The notes: generated by a model from the sequence alone, not told the origin. A stretch of 62,124 nt of DNA from Gammaproteobacteria bacterium RIFCSPHIGHO2_12_FULL_63_22 (GCA_001801685.1 MGYJ01000055.1:1-62124), one strand, 5' to 3'. Shown: positions 38,854 through 47,770, numbered from the stretch's first letter. Made by a program: numbers and translations.

Positions 38854-39411
38854 TCACTTGCCACCACTCCATTGGAACCCACAATGCGGGCAAGTATGCT
38901 CCACCTCGATATTCTCGTCAACTTTCTTGAAGTCCTCCGGAGCATACTTAGCATCTGGCGGCACGATCCCCGCATCTTCCGCCATCCCCGCGACCAATTC
39001 CGCCAACGCCTCATCGCCCGTGTCGATCTCGCGAATCAGCGCATCGAGTTCCGCCGCGCCCGTCTCGGCCAGCGCAGCGATCGGGTCGAACGTGGCCAGC
39101 ACAAGATCCGCTTCCGCCTGCGTCAGGTCGACCACCAGGACCGGCACTTCCTGGTCCGGTGTCGTCTCGGCGCGGAGGTGTCCGTCCAGGAGAACATAAC
39201 CAGCGTCCGTCTCGCGAACCATCAGTGCATCGACGTAGCCGACTTCGCGAAGGATTCCGGCCATCGCGGCCCGTTGCTTCTCTCCGTGCTTCCTCCAGTT
39301 CTTTTCGTTGGGAATCAGCATCCCAGCCTTGACCCGCCGGAAGTCGACAATCCGGTCCCGGATGGCCGGGACGGTAGGATCGGCCGGCTCGGGTTGCTTC
39401 TTCTTCGCCAT
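38854..39411 (-). CDS. ParB/Srx-domain protein with C-terminal zinc ribbon
   Basis: 185 residues from ATG 39411 (overlaps upstream stop). I-P-N-E-K-N-W-R-K-H-G-E-K-Q, G-Y-V-D-A-L-M-V-R-E and L-L-D-G-H-L-R-A-E match the ParB N-terminal domain common in phages near terminase genes. C-terminal H-T-C-P-H-C-G-F is a partial ribbon. ParB domains can hydrolyse nucleotides and bind DNA; role here unknown. Confidence 0.8.
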   Translation of the reverse strand: MAKKKQPEPADPTVPAIRDRIVDFRRVKAGMLIPNEKNWRKHGEKQRAAMAGILREVGYVDALMVRETDAGYVLLDGHLRAETTPDQEVPVLVVDLTQAEADLVLATFDPIAALAETGAAELDALIREIDTGDEALAELVAGMAEDAGIVPPDAKYAPEDFKKVDENIEVEHTCPHCGFQWSGGK

Positions 39412-39860
39412 CACTTCGCCCCCACCGCGTTCCCACTCGCCTCTTGCACCGTATCCGCCTGCGTCGCCCCGCACCGCTTGCACTTCCCGCACCGGTCCCA
39501 GCGATGCCGACCCACGCACCGCGGCGGTTGTTCCTTGATCTTGGATTCGCCGAACTCGTGGCAACCACACCAGCAATGCGATGGGACGACCGGAAACGAA
39601 ACCAATGGCTCACCGATCTGGGCCGCGATCATCCCGTTACGGTACATGCTGTCCGGCTCGTCATGATCGCGTCGGCCGGGGTTGCGTCCTTCGAGCAATA
39701 CGAACATTTGCGGCGACGTGGCCCGGCATTCGCCGAGTTTGCTATCGACGTTCGCATTGATGAACTTTGCATTTTCATTGTAGACCGGCTGCCAGAAGCG
39801 GCAGTTGCCGCACGTCGGCTTGCGTTCGCTGCCGTTGCTGTTGGGTTCCGCTGTCACCAT
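39411..39860 (-). CDS. Cysteine-rich zinc protein (149 aa)
   Basis: C-G-N-C-R-F-W at 17-23, C-R-A-T-S, H-C-W-C-G-C-H-E-F, and C-G-K-C-K-R-C-G near the C-terminus: two probable zinc sites. N-terminal motif C-G-N-C-R-F is frequent in small phage proteins of unknown role. Coupled to the ParB-like gene. Confidence 0.65.
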   Translation of the reverse strand: MVTAEPNSNGSERKPTCGNCRFWQPVYNENAKFINANVDSKLGECRATSPQMFVLLEGRNPGRRDHDEPDSMYRNGMIAAQIGEPLVSFPVVPSHCWCGCHEFGESKIKEQPPRCVGRHRWDRCGKCKRCGATQADTVQEASGNAVGAK

Positions 39861-39871
39861 GTACCGCCTCC

Positions 39872-40669
39872 CTACGAACTCCGCTTCGTCGCCCTAAACC
39901 GCGTCTGCGTGAACAATTTCCGGACGATCCCGACCTCCTGGTCCCATTGCTTTTCCGGCCCGATCGCTTGGACCCGCTCCGTACATGTCTCACCGCAAAG
40001 CTCGTGCGTCATCCAATAATACGCATCATCCAGGTGCCGGCAGAAATGGAACGGGTAGACGTAGCATGACGGGAACCCCTTCGATCCGAGCAGGAGTTGG
40101 TAGTCCGTCCAGCCGGAACGCATCTTGCCGGACACCTGCAAGAATCCATGCTTGCGCACCAGCCCCAACGGCAACAGGTAGCAGCATCCGCCGACGTGCG
40201 TTTGGATCAGGACGCCATACGGCCAGCCGTTGTGGATGTTGTGCCGGTACTCGCCGATCGGCATTCGGTCGATCGTCTTGGGCGAGAAGTGCAACGCCGA
40301 CACGGCCCCAAGCTGTAACGGAAACGACTCGTGGATTCGCCGTGCGTGCCACCAGAAGCCATGAGGGATGATCGTGTCGTTGTCGACCTTGCCGACGAAT
40401 TGGTAGTTCTCTGCGATCGCCCATTGCCAAAACGTGTTCGTCACTTCGGAGAGCGTATCGTTGTGGTCATTACGGACCACGATCGTCCGGCAACGCAGCT
40501 TCGTGGCCGTCTCCAGAAACAGGTCATGTATCTCCGTCCCGTCGCTCGCGTTGTCGACCAGGTACAGGTCGATCCGTTCGGTAAGCGATTCGACCAGGGC
40601 CGCGAGCGATTGCCGCGTGAACCCCGGCCGGCCATGAGCGATGAACAGGATTGCGGAACGTCCGTTCAA
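39872..40669 (-). CDS. GT-A-type glycosyltransferase (265 aa)
   Basis: TTG 40669 overlaps the upstream TGA (TTGA), which sets the start. F-I-A-H-G-R-P-G-F-T-R-Q-S-L near the N-terminus, L-Y-L-V-D-N-A-S-D-G-T and V-G-K-V-D-N-D-T (DxD metal site) are typical of family 2-like enzymes. Belongs to a cassette with a PRTase-HAD fusion and a SAM methyltransferase, suggesting production of a modified sugar or nucleotide for surface decoration. Confidence 0.75.
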   Translation of the reverse strand: MNGRSAILFIAHGRPGFTRQSLAALVESLTERIDLYLVDNASDGTEIHDLFLETATKLRCRTIVVRNDHNDTLSEVTNTFWQWAIAENYQFVGKVDNDTIIPHGFWWHARRIHESFPLQLGAVSALHFSPKTIDRMPIGEYRHNIHNGWPYGVLIQTHVGGCCYLLPLGLVRKHGFLQVSGKMRSGWTDYQLLLGSKGFPSCYVYPFHFCRHLDDAYYWMTHELCGETCTERVQAIGPEKQWDQEVGIVRKLFTQTRFRATKRSS

Positions 40670-41490
40670 GCGACAGCCTCCATTCCCTCCAGGCAAATGA
40701 CCGGCTTTCCGGCCAACCGCTTGATCTCTTTCGCTTGCGGCCGACTCGATTCGACGAACAACTTCGCGGCATCCAGTTCGCGGTAAATCCCGCCCTTCCA
40801 TGTCCCGTGGCCGGCTGCCCACAGTTCCGCCTTGCGCTCGAAGGGAGCCATGATGAGCTGCGTGAACTTGACGCCGTGCTGACGCAGCCATTCCGCTGTT
40901 GCGGTCCGATAGCGTTCCAGCCGAGCCGTCACAATCGCATAAATCGGCACGGTCGGAAGGTGGAACGGCGTCGCGTTCGGCAACCATGCCTCGTACTTAG
41001 CGTCATCGGCAATCGCGGCCGGCGGCGGATCAAGGCACAAGATGCCGTCCATATCGAGGCACGCCGTCGCCATGTTGCCAGCATGGAACAGGTTCCACTC
41101 GAAGGCCCGCGGACCCTGGACCACGCGATACCAGCGGTCGACTTTCGTGACGCGCGACTCGTGCGACGGATAGACTGCCGCATACTCGAAGCGGATCGTC
41201 GATCCAGAGTAGCGGGCATGAATCCACGACTTCATCCGCTCCATCGACTTGCCGCTGTCCAGCGAATCGTCGACGACCAGAACCCGCTCCAACAGCCTCT
41301 TGCTGCAACGGTTGCTCGTGCCTGATTCGAGTCCGGAATACAGGATCGGGATGTTCCGCTGCAAGGCGATCATTGACGCGGGAATGATGCCGCTGCGTGG
41401 CACGCCGATTACCGCGTCGATATCACGCGGCAATCGTGAGCACCAGTCGGTCACGTCCTTCGCAAGCTGGGCGTAGGAGACGAAGTTCAT
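40666..41490 (-). CDS. Phosphoribosyltransferase fused to HAD-like hydrolase
   Basis: 274 residues. N-terminal PRTase: I-G-V-P-R-S-G-I-I-P and the PRPP loop R-V-L-V-V-D-D-S-L-D-S-G-K-S. C-terminal half: C-L-D-M-D-G-I-L-C (HAD motif I, DxDG) and a T-A-R-L-E-R-Y motif II. The two activities could salvage a base and then dephosphorylate the product. The order and spacing resemble a known PRTase-HAD architecture; substrate not visible. Confidence 0.8.
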   Translation of the reverse strand: MNFVSYAQLAKDVTDWCSRLPRDIDAVIGVPRSGIIPASMIALQRNIPILYSGLESGTSNRCSKRLLERVLVVDDSLDSGKSMERMKSWIHARYSGSTIRFEYAAVYPSHESRVTKVDRWYRVVQGPRAFEWNLFHAGNMATACLDMDGILCLDPPPAAIADDAKYEAWLPNATPFHLPTVPIYAIVTARLERYRTATAEWLRQHGVKFTQLIMAPFERKAELWAAGHGTWKGGIYRELDAAKLFVESSRPQAKEIKRLAGKPVICLEGMEAVA

Positions 41491-41804
41491 TTGTCCTCCA
41501 TGAAGGGAGGACCTAAAACGCAATGATCCGTCAACGGCTGATCCCATACCATGCGGGTGATGATGTCCCGGCAGCTATCGCAGACAGGATGATCGGTCGG
41601 CAAGCGTTCGGTCTCGCGGCAGATAAGGCAGGGACGATTGAGTGTTCTCTTAACCTCTCGCAGTCGCTGGTTTTCGCAACGTAGATCGTCGATATATGCG
41701 ATGATTTGTCCCATCATCGAGTTTGGTTGGTTGTGATAACGCAAGTCATCAAGCGTCAACTGTGCGTCACCGAACACCCGCTCGCCTTTGCTGTTCCTCG
41801 CCAC
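41487..41804 (-). CDS. Small zinc-ribbon protein (105 aa)
   Basis: Helical N-terminal half with L-R-C-E-N-Q-R-L-R-E-V-K, then C-L-I-C (58-61) and C-D-S-C (74-77). ATGA overlap with the following gene. Function unknown. Confidence 0.6.
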   Translation of the reverse strand: MARNSKGERVFGDAQLTLDDLRYHNQPNSMMGQIIAYIDDLRCENQRLREVKRTLNRPCLICRETERLPTDHPVCDSCRDIITRMVWDQPLTDHCVLGPPFMEDK

Positions 41805-42334
41805 TACTTTACCCCCTTTATCCCTAAGTTAATCCACCCATGATTTTCCGCTCGCGGCGTCGTCAATGGCTTGATCTCCGAGAACTCCGCCCGCCGCAAG
41901 CATTTCTCCAGGTGCTCTGCCGAAAACGCGGCCCGATGCCAATTCTGTTGATCGGGCTTCGAATACGCGAACAACCGTCCCTGCATCCACGTCCAAGGGT
42001 CGTTGTCCGGGTTCGACTCCCGCCATTTCTCCTCAACGGGAATAAAACCTTGTATGGCGCAACGAATGATCTTGCGAGCATCCGGCACCCATACCTCCAG
42101 CGATCCGCCGAACCGCAAGATTCTCCTCAAGTCCTTCAGGACCGCAACTGTTTTTCGCCAGTCTACATGCTCCAAAATGTGAGAGGCGTAAATCAGATCG
42201 AATGACCCATCCGGGAACGGCATCCGCTGTTCGATATCGTGAACATGATCGACGTTCGGGCGCTTCACGCAATCAAGCGTGACCCATTCCGGGCCGATGC
42301 GGTCCTTGCCGGGTCCGATCTCAAGACATTGCAT
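41804..42334 (-). CDS. SAM-dependent methyltransferase (class I)
   Basis: 176 residues from ATG 42334 (TAATG overlap). L-E-I-G-P-G-K motif I at 4-10, F-P-D-G-S-F-D-L-I-Y-A-S-H-I-L-E-H-V (motif IV of Methyltransf_11), and L-R-F-G-G-S-L-E-V-W-V-P-D. Small-molecule or glycan methylation is more likely than DNA methylation, as no base-flipping motif is present. Next to the glycosyltransferase cassette. Confidence 0.85.
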   Translation of the reverse strand: MQCLEIGPGKDRIGPEWVTLDCVKRPNVDHVHDIEQRMPFPDGSFDLIYASHILEHVDWRKTVAVLKDLRRILRFGGSLEVWVPDARKIIRCAIQGFIPVEEKWRESNPDNDPWTWMQGRLFAYSKPDQQNWHRAAFSAEHLEKCLRRAEFSEIKPLTTPRAENHGWINLGIKGVK

Positions 42335-42642
42335 TATGTGCGATACCTCGCCACGCATGGCATCCGCCACGCCCCATTGATTCCCGACTGGTCGAGCGTG
42401 ATCTCCAGGAAGTAATTCTCCCGATCGACCAGGGCGAGCGTCTCCGGCAAGTGCCCGCTGTACGTTCCGCTTCCGTCATGGCTCAGTGCAACCGGCGAGC
42501 CTACCGCTACGTCATCCGCGTCGTAAAGCTGCATCGAAACGGTTGCGATCGTCAAGGCTGCGCCGCCCGGTCCGTTCGTCGCGTCCTCGACGATGACCGT
42601 GGTATCGTTGTCGATGTAGAGGACATCCTTTTTCTTTTCCAT
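42334..42642 (-). CDS. Small virion-type protein (102 aa)
   Basis: Beta-rich immunoglobulin-like pattern: D-T-T-V-I-V-E-D, L-T-I-A-T-V-S-M-Q-L-Y-D and G-S-G-T-Y-S-G-H-L-P. Such small proteins often accompany tail fibre genes. Function unknown. Confidence 0.6.
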   Translation of the reverse strand: MEKKKDVLYIDNDTTVIVEDATNGPGGAALTIATVSMQLYDADDVAVGSPVALSHDGSGTYSGHLPETLALVDRENYFLEITLDQSGINGAWRMPCVARYRT

Positions 42643-42654
42643 GCAGCAGTCCTC

Positions 42655-42852
42655 TCAATCGCACTCGTTGATTTCGATGGTCGCTGATACGCGCGGCCTG
42701 ATCGTCACGCCCGATACGTCGACGCGCGGCCGGATCGTGATATCCGCTGAGACTCGCGGCCGGATGATGATAGTCGCGCAGACGCCGCCAGGGGGCTTGC
42801 CACCCATGATCCGGTATAACCACCATGCAATCGATCCGAACCCGCCAGGCAT
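42655..42852 (-). CDS. Small protein with repeated TIRPRV motif (65 aa)
   Basis: I-I-R-P-R-V-S-A-D, then T-I-R-P-R-V-D-V-S, then T-I-R-P-R-V-S-A-T: three near-identical 12-residue beta repeats after an aromatic Gly/Pro N-terminus. Start overlaps the upstream stop. Possibly a membrane-anchored or virion peptide; function unknown. Confidence 0.6.
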   Translation of the reverse strand: MPGGFGSIAWWLYRIMGGKPPGGVCATIIIRPRVSADITIRPRVDVSGVTIRPRVSATIEINECD

Positions 42853-44810
42853 TATGAAATACCTTTCACCAGATCAAGGTCAGTATCGGTTGTTGCCGTC
42901 TTCGTAGCGTGCGGCGTACTTCCGTCCGTGCGGTAAATCGTCAGCGTCGTTCCTGACAATGTCCAATGCAATGCAGCAAGGACAATTGTACAGAGTGAAT
43001 CTTCCGCAGCCGTCGCCTCGACATTCGACACGTTACGAATCAGCAAGGCGTCGGCGTTCTCGATTGCGGTTGGCAATGCCGCAATGTCCGTGATGATCGT
43101 CGTCTGATTCGCGGCCGTCGCGTAGTTGGCGGCCACGAGCGTCCTGGCTTCCATTTGTGCGTTTGTCGGCAAGGCGTCAATGAGCAGGTCAAGGCGTCCG
43201 CCGTCCGTCCAATCGCCCTGGAGTTCATTGGTGTCATTGTAGATATCGTTGACGATCTTGCCGAACGTCCCGACCGTCAAATGCGTTCCTGTGCTTTCGT
43301 CCCACACGGCATCGGCGATAGACGAATTGGACGGCAATGACGTGATCGCATCCCGAACCGCTTCGAGGCTGTCGCTGGTGTTGACGAAGCTGTCCCAGTC
43401 GGCTGGAGCTGTCTTGCTAGCGAGCTTGGCAAAAATGGAATCATTGGCAATGTCCGTGCCGGCAACGCTCGCAGATACCAAGTGGTCGAGCCCGTAGGTT
43501 TCGATCGCGGCATCGACTTCCGCTCTTACCTGAGCGGCCGACAGGTTGTTGAGAGCGGCGATACTTGCCGCTGTCGCCAAACCGACTTGAATTTCCGTCA
43601 CGGCGTCCGCCGCTAACGCCGATGCCGTCAAGGTGTTCACAGCCATCGCTCCCACGCTGGCGTCGATCCGGCCGGATACCAGAGCGGCCGGCAATCGCGA
43701 TTGAATATCCTGCGTGTCGGTCTCGATGGCGTCGGCCGTCGTCTGGCTCGCCCGGCTGCTGACCGTGGCATTGAGGTTGTCGCCGACGATCTTGCCAGCC
43801 GAGCCGGCCCCGTAAGCTCCTGGCAATGCCGTAATCCACGGATCGCCCGCTGAGCCGGCCGCTGCCAATGCTTCCGCCGTCGATCCGGCCGTGCCGCTGT
43901 GATCGGCGATCGCCTCCTCCCACACCTGATCGGCGATCGCTCCAGCCGTAATCGAGAACGTCGATGTGATCCATGCTGCGTCGCCGCGGTCGCGGATCGC
44001 TTCTTGGCTGTCCGTCGTGCTGGCGTAGGATCCCGCTCCGCTGCCAAGATCGGCGTTGAGAGTCGTCAACAATGCCGCAAGGTCCGTCGCCAAAGCCGCG
44101 TCCTTCCGAAGCGATACGCGAATCAGATTGAGCAGTTCCGTGTACGTCGGCGGATCGTAGGCGTTGAGGGCGTCGGTCACTTCGCTTTCGACTTCCGCAT
44201 CCCACGCGGCATTCCAGGGAACGGCCGTCAATCCTGCTCCGGCCGTTCCAATATCATCGGTTTGACCCTCGATATCGACAAGGTTCGCCCCGATCGTCGC
44301 ACCGCCTCCGAGGTCTACGATCGTGCCGAGCTTCGGTTGCATGTCCGCCGTGTCGGCCAAGATCGCATCCAGGTCCAGTCCGCCCGCGTCGCTGATCGGC
44401 AACCCGCCCGCGGCATCCGCCGCCGCGTTAGGCAGCGCCGTCAACCCAAGCCGAACGCCGTCGGCCGGATCATAGGCGACAATCGGATGGTAGTCGCCAA
44501 TCACAATCATGTCGGTGACGGTGCCAAACACGAGCACGCCGGTCACGCCAGCCGTGAAAGCAGCGTCAGGCAAGTCGATCCGATAGTAGCCGGCCCCGAT
44601 ATGCAACATTCCACCGTCCGAATGTGCGTCAGTCAGGGCCGACAGATCGGATTCCGTGATGCTGACGGCCACCGCACCCTCACGACGATACTTGAGGTCG
44701 AGGCCGGTCGTGGCCGACGTGACGCCCGTCTCCGGCAGGAACGTGGTCGAGTCGATGATACGGATGACCGTCGATTGGTCGGCCGTCCCGCCTTTTACTG
44801 CGCGTCCCAT
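42852..44810 (-). CDS. Large tail fibre-type protein (652 aa)
   Basis: N-terminal beta domain (residues 1-120, S-T-T-F-L-P-E-T-G-V) like BppU-type adaptor domains, then long Ala/Thr/Asp-rich helical and coiled-coil repeats (A-V-W-D-E, A-D-Q-V-W-E-E, A-A-L-N-N-L-S-A), then a beta C-terminus (L-T-I-Y-R-T-D-G-S). Fits a trimeric fibre or its connector. No enzymatic motif seen. Confidence 0.65.
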   Translation of the reverse strand: MGRAVKGGTADQSTVIRIIDSTTFLPETGVTSATTGLDLKYRREGAVAVSITESDLSALTDAHSDGGMLHIGAGYYRIDLPDAAFTAGVTGVLVFGTVTDMIVIGDYHPIVAYDPADGVRLGLTALPNAAADAAGGLPISDAGGLDLDAILADTADMQPKLGTIVDLGGGATIGANLVDIEGQTDDIGTAGAGLTAVPWNAAWDAEVESEVTDALNAYDPPTYTELLNLIRVSLRKDAALATDLAALLTTLNADLGSGAGSYASTTDSQEAIRDRGDAAWITSTFSITAGAIADQVWEEAIADHSGTAGSTAEALAAAGSAGDPWITALPGAYGAGSAGKIVGDNLNATVSSRASQTTADAIETDTQDIQSRLPAALVSGRIDASVGAMAVNTLTASALAADAVTEIQVGLATAASIAALNNLSAAQVRAEVDAAIETYGLDHLVSASVAGTDIANDSIFAKLASKTAPADWDSFVNTSDSLEAVRDAITSLPSNSSIADAVWDESTGTHLTVGTFGKIVNDIYNDTNELQGDWTDGGRLDLLIDALPTNAQMEARTLVAANYATAANQTTIITDIAALPTAIENADALLIRNVSNVEATAAEDSLCTIVLAALHWTLSGTTLTIYRTDGSTPHATKTATTDTDLDLVKGIS

Positions 44811-44909
44811 TTACCCGACCTCCGACACGTACAGATCGAACAGCAGCATGGGCGAGCCAGCAGGAGCGGCCGCAATCGGTGCCACGACGAACACCCAGAA
44901 CGTCTCCAT
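44811..44909 (-). CDS. Very small hydrophobic protein (32 aa)
   Basis: Reads M-E-T-F-W-V-F-V-V-A-P-I-A-A-A-P-A-G-S-P, ends L-L-F-D-L-Y-V-S-E-V-G. The start overlaps the upstream stop by close packing and the stop abuts the fibre gene ATG. Too short for usual gene calling, but it fills the gap exactly. Function unknown. Confidence 0.5.
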   Translation of the reverse strand: METFWVFVVAPIAAAPAGSPMLLFDLYVSEVG

Positions 44910-44910
44910 A

Positions 44911-45672
44911 TCACGCCCTCAACTTGTACAGTTCGTCGCCGTGCAAGTACAGTTCGTTGACCCACGCCGTCGTCGGGATGCGGTTATACCACCGCACGTC
45001 CCAGATCGTGCCGTCCCATGACGCGGCCGAATATAGCCCGTCGATCTGCACCTGGCCGATCGTCAGATGTTTCGGCGCCGTCACGACCGCGGCCCCGTAC
45101 CAGATCCCCGAATTGGCAACGCTCGTGGTGAGCGTCTCAGCATGGCCGTTGACCCAAATGGCCCAGCCGTTCGCCGCTCCCGTCGCTGATGCGACTACGT
45201 GATAGACGTTGCCGGCCGTCATCACGGTGTCGCCTGTCACTGACGGCAGGCTACTTGTGTTTTGGTCCCGTTTGCGAATCTGAACCTTTCCGGTCGTCAG
45301 CGCGTGTAGCTGGAGAAATCCGCCGTTGCCTGTATCGGCCGCTCCGCCGAACCCAATCAATTGGATCTGTGCAGCCAACGAATCCGGTATGCACCATAAT
45401 GAAACGCAGCCGGACGTAGCTGCGTGGAGCGTTGGCAACGCCACGTCGATTCGCTCGTTCGACGTAGCGACGAACTCTGCCCCGAATCCCGCCGGCGTCT
45501 TGCGCCAACCGTGTGTCGTGCCCGTCCCAATCGACCCGCGTGGGTAGCCGTTCGTTATCTTCCCGCTCCCCTCGTTGAGCGGAAACGCGACTACTAGCCC
45601 GCCCGGCATCCCCTGCGTCGGATGATGGGCGTTTATCATCGGCAGCCGCGGGCGAGGAACGTGGTACGTCAT
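44911..45672 (-). CDS. Concanavalin A/LamG-like lectin domain protein (253 aa)
   Basis: V-V-A-F-P-L-N-E-G-S-G-K-I start, A-E-F-V-A-T-S-N-E-R-I-D-V, C-V-S-L-W-C-I-P, V-Y-H-V-V-A-S-A-T-G, W-A-I-W-V-N-G and I-W-D-V-R-W-Y-N-R are the successive strands of the LamG/laminin-G-3 fold. Likely binds a host glycan on the virion surface. Confidence 0.8.
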   Translation of the reverse strand: MTYHVPRPRLPMINAHHPTQGMPGGLVVAFPLNEGSGKITNGYPRGSIGTGTTHGWRKTPAGFGAEFVATSNERIDVALPTLHAATSGCVSLWCIPDSLAAQIQLIGFGGAADTGNGGFLQLHALTTGKVQIRKRDQNTSSLPSVTGDTVMTAGNVYHVVASATGAANGWAIWVNGHAETLTTSVANSGIWYGAAVVTAPKHLTIGQVQIDGLYSAASWDGTIWDVRWYNRIPTTAWVNELYLHGDELYKLRA

Positions 45673-46058
45673 GTCACCGTCACTACGGATTGTCGGTAAT
45701 TCACTGTCGCGGTCACATCCTGCGCTCCCGGATTCGCGACCAGAATCTCAAACTTCCGAACCTCAAAAGCGTCGACCGGAATCGTGATCCCGGCCAGGTT
45801 GCCGGCATCAAGCGGAACAACATAGTGATCCGGGTTGTCGTTCACGTCTTGGTACGCGGAGCCGCTATGCCGCAACAGGTACACGTCCACATCAAGGTCC
45901 GACGACGCATGGAACGTGATCTCTACTAACACCTCCGCCGACATTTTGCTGTTGTTGTCGATCTCGCCCGTCGTGGCCGTGCCGCCGCCGCTCGTCACGG
46001 TCGACGCGGCAATGCTGGTCGTTTGGTCGGTGCCCCATGTGGTCGTGGCCGTGCTCAA
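45669..46058 (-). CDS. Virion protein paralogous to the N-terminus of 46380-47543 (129 aa)
   Basis: Contains Y-L-L-R-H-S-G-S-A-Y-Q-D-V-N-D-N-P and A-T-V-N-Y-R; the larger neighbour has Y-L-L-H-H-S-G-T-A-Y-Q-D-V-S-D-N-P and A-T-V-N-Y-R at the same spacing. A beta-sandwich module, duplicated within the cluster. ATGA overlap with the upstream gene. Confidence 0.65.
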   Translation of the reverse strand: MSTATTTWGTDQTTSIAASTVTSGGGTATTGEIDNNSKMSAEVLVEITFHASSDLDVDVYLLRHSGSAYQDVNDNPDHYVVPLDAGNLAGITIPVDAFEVRKFEILVANPGAQDVTATVNYRQSVVTVT

Positions 46059-46387
46059 GCGTCGTCCTCCTCGGGGTCGACGCCAAAGCCGGCTAGAATC
46101 GTCTTGGCTCGCCGGGGATGAGTTATGATCCAGTCGAGCATCACTTCATTGACGAACGCCGTGCGGATCGCTGCCGCCTGTCCCGTCGCCTGGATGGCGT
46201 CAATGATCTGTTGCCGCGTCCGTTGGCGTTTGGGAGTGACGGCCAACAACTCCGCCTCCGTAGGTTGGGGACCAACGTCGGGAGGCCAGTAGGCAATTTC
46301 ATTATTGGCAAGGACGACCACACCAGGTGCCTGAATCGGCCCGACGGTGAATCCAAGCGACTGTAATCGCGCGGCCAGTTTATCCAT
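46055..46387 (-). CDS. Small tail-associated-type protein (110 aa)
   Basis: N-terminal alpha/beta part (L-A-A-R-L-Q-S-L-G-F-T-V), then R-T-R-Q-Q-I-I-D-A-I-Q-A-T-G and a helical acidic end. Resembles small proteins located next to tail fibres (XkdW-like size), but the match is weak. Overlaps both neighbours. Confidence 0.55.
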   Translation of the reverse strand: MDKLAARLQSLGFTVGPIQAPGVVVLANNEIAYWPPDVGPQPTEAELLAVTPKRQRTRQQIIDAIQATGQAAAIRTAFVNEVMLDWIITHPRRAKTILAGFGVDPEEDDA

Positions 46388-47543
46388 GACCTAGCCACCT
46401 TGCTGTGAAATAGGATACAACTGCCCCGCCGACTACCGTTACTGTGCCTGACGCCACGTTGCCATATGTGATCGCATGGAGGTAATCGGATTTGACGAGT
46501 GACATCGTGGCATCCACCGCCCCGTATCCATTCGCTGATCCAACCACAATTAGCGGTGATTGCCGCGTTGGTCCGCCGCTGCTCGTATTGAGCCACAGGC
46601 CGGCCCACCCTTCCGTTAGCGTTGTGCCTGCGATATTTACCTGATGCCTGATTTGCCACGATCCGGGCCGATTTGCCGTAAAACGATAGTTTGTTGCCGC
46701 ATCGAATATCGCAAATGGATCTGTGCCTGGGTCAGTAGAATCATCGTTGTATTCAACTTTCGTCCAAGTCACGTCGGAGATGCCTGTCTGATTTACGCTA
46801 TTTCGGTGAGCAAAAAATTCGGGATACACGAGCGACTCGAACGAGTTCCAAATCCCGCCGCCCACCTGCATCACCGCCGATTCGTCAGGGATGTAGCTGC
46901 GGGTCAGGTTTGTCCCGATCGTCTCCGAGCCGTTGCCGTCGATCGTGATTAGTACGCCAGCGTTTTGATTGAAAATAAACTCGATTGCCTTTTGGTCATT
47001 GCTGCTGACGGCCGGCAGTGTGATTGTGTAATCGCTCGACCCCGTGCAGACGTGCCGCTTGCCGAACGCAGAAGACGTGAGCGTCGTTGCCCCCGTGATC
47101 GACACGTCAGCATTGATGAGCGTCGCCAGCATGTCCCCGGCCGTCGCCGCGCTCGTATCGGTGGAATTGACCGTGGATGTTCGGTAATTGACCGTCGCCG
47201 TGACCGTCGCACCGCTGTTATTCGTCAGGTGGACTTTGTACTTTCCCGCCGCTAGCCCGGTGACGGTCCACGAAAAATCATGCGTGCCCGAGACGGAGTA
47301 AGGAAGCTCAATCGCCGGCGGGTTGTCGGACACGTCTTGATATGCCGTGCCAGAATGATGGAGCAGATACGCCTTGACGCCCTGCGTCGCCGTGCCGCCG
47401 TAGACGATCTGGAAGCCGAACTCGATGGATGCTGCGTCGCCGCTGATCTCGCCAGTTGTGTCTGTCGCTGTGTTCGCGATCGACGACGCGGCGATCGACG
47501 TAGCGTTGTCGGCGGACCATGCGGAAGCGTACTCGATTGTCAT
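46380..47543 (-). CDS. Tail fibre/spike-type protein (387 aa)
   Basis: N-terminal 125 residues are the beta module also found in 45669-46058. The middle (D-Y-T-I-T-L-P-A-V, A-G-V-L-I-T-I-D-G-N-G-S-E-T-I) looks like a beta-helical or fibre shaft connector, and the C-terminal 130 residues (W-T-K-V-E-Y-N-D-D, G-S-W-Q-I-R-H-Q-V-N-I-A-G-T) a C1q/TNF-like jelly-roll tip. Probable receptor-binding part. Confidence 0.7.
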   Translation of the reverse strand: MTIEYASAWSADNATSIAASSIANTATDTTGEISGDAASIEFGFQIVYGGTATQGVKAYLLHHSGTAYQDVSDNPPAIELPYSVSGTHDFSWTVTGLAAGKYKVHLTNNSGATVTATVNYRTSTVNSTDTSAATAGDMLATLINADVSITGATTLTSSAFGKRHVCTGSSDYTITLPAVSSNDQKAIEFIFNQNAGVLITIDGNGSETIGTNLTRSYIPDESAVMQVGGGIWNSFESLVYPEFFAHRNSVNQTGISDVTWTKVEYNDDSTDPGTDPFAIFDAATNYRFTANRPGSWQIRHQVNIAGTTLTEGWAGLWLNTSSGGPTRQSPLIVVGSANGYGAVDATMSLVKSDYLHAITYGNVASGTVTVVGGAVVSYFTARWLGHG

Positions 47544-47770
47544 TCGTCCGCCTCCGACTCGTCAATCCACACGCCAACTCGCCGCAAACTGTGCTCGAAG
47601 CTGGCCCGGTACGTCCCGACGGTTGCGTCCATCGTGTAGGACGTTGCGACGTTCACCGCCCGCACGCCGCCGACCGCGTTTACCGTCACCTGCCACGTCT
47701 CGCCCGTGTGGGCGCGGAGCCAAGCTGCGATGACGGCGGAGTTGCTAGCATGCGGGTATTTTCGACTCAT
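47540..47770 (-). CDS. Small unknown protein (76 aa)
   Basis: ATG 47770 overlaps the upstream TGA. A-S-N-S-A-V-I-A-A-W-L-R-A-H-T-G-E-T-W-Q-V and a helical charged C-terminus. Function unknown. Confidence 0.55.
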   Translation of the reverse strand: MSRKYPHASNSAVIAAWLRAHTGETWQVTVNAVGGVRAVNVATSYTMDATVGTYRASFEHSLRRVGVWIDESEADE

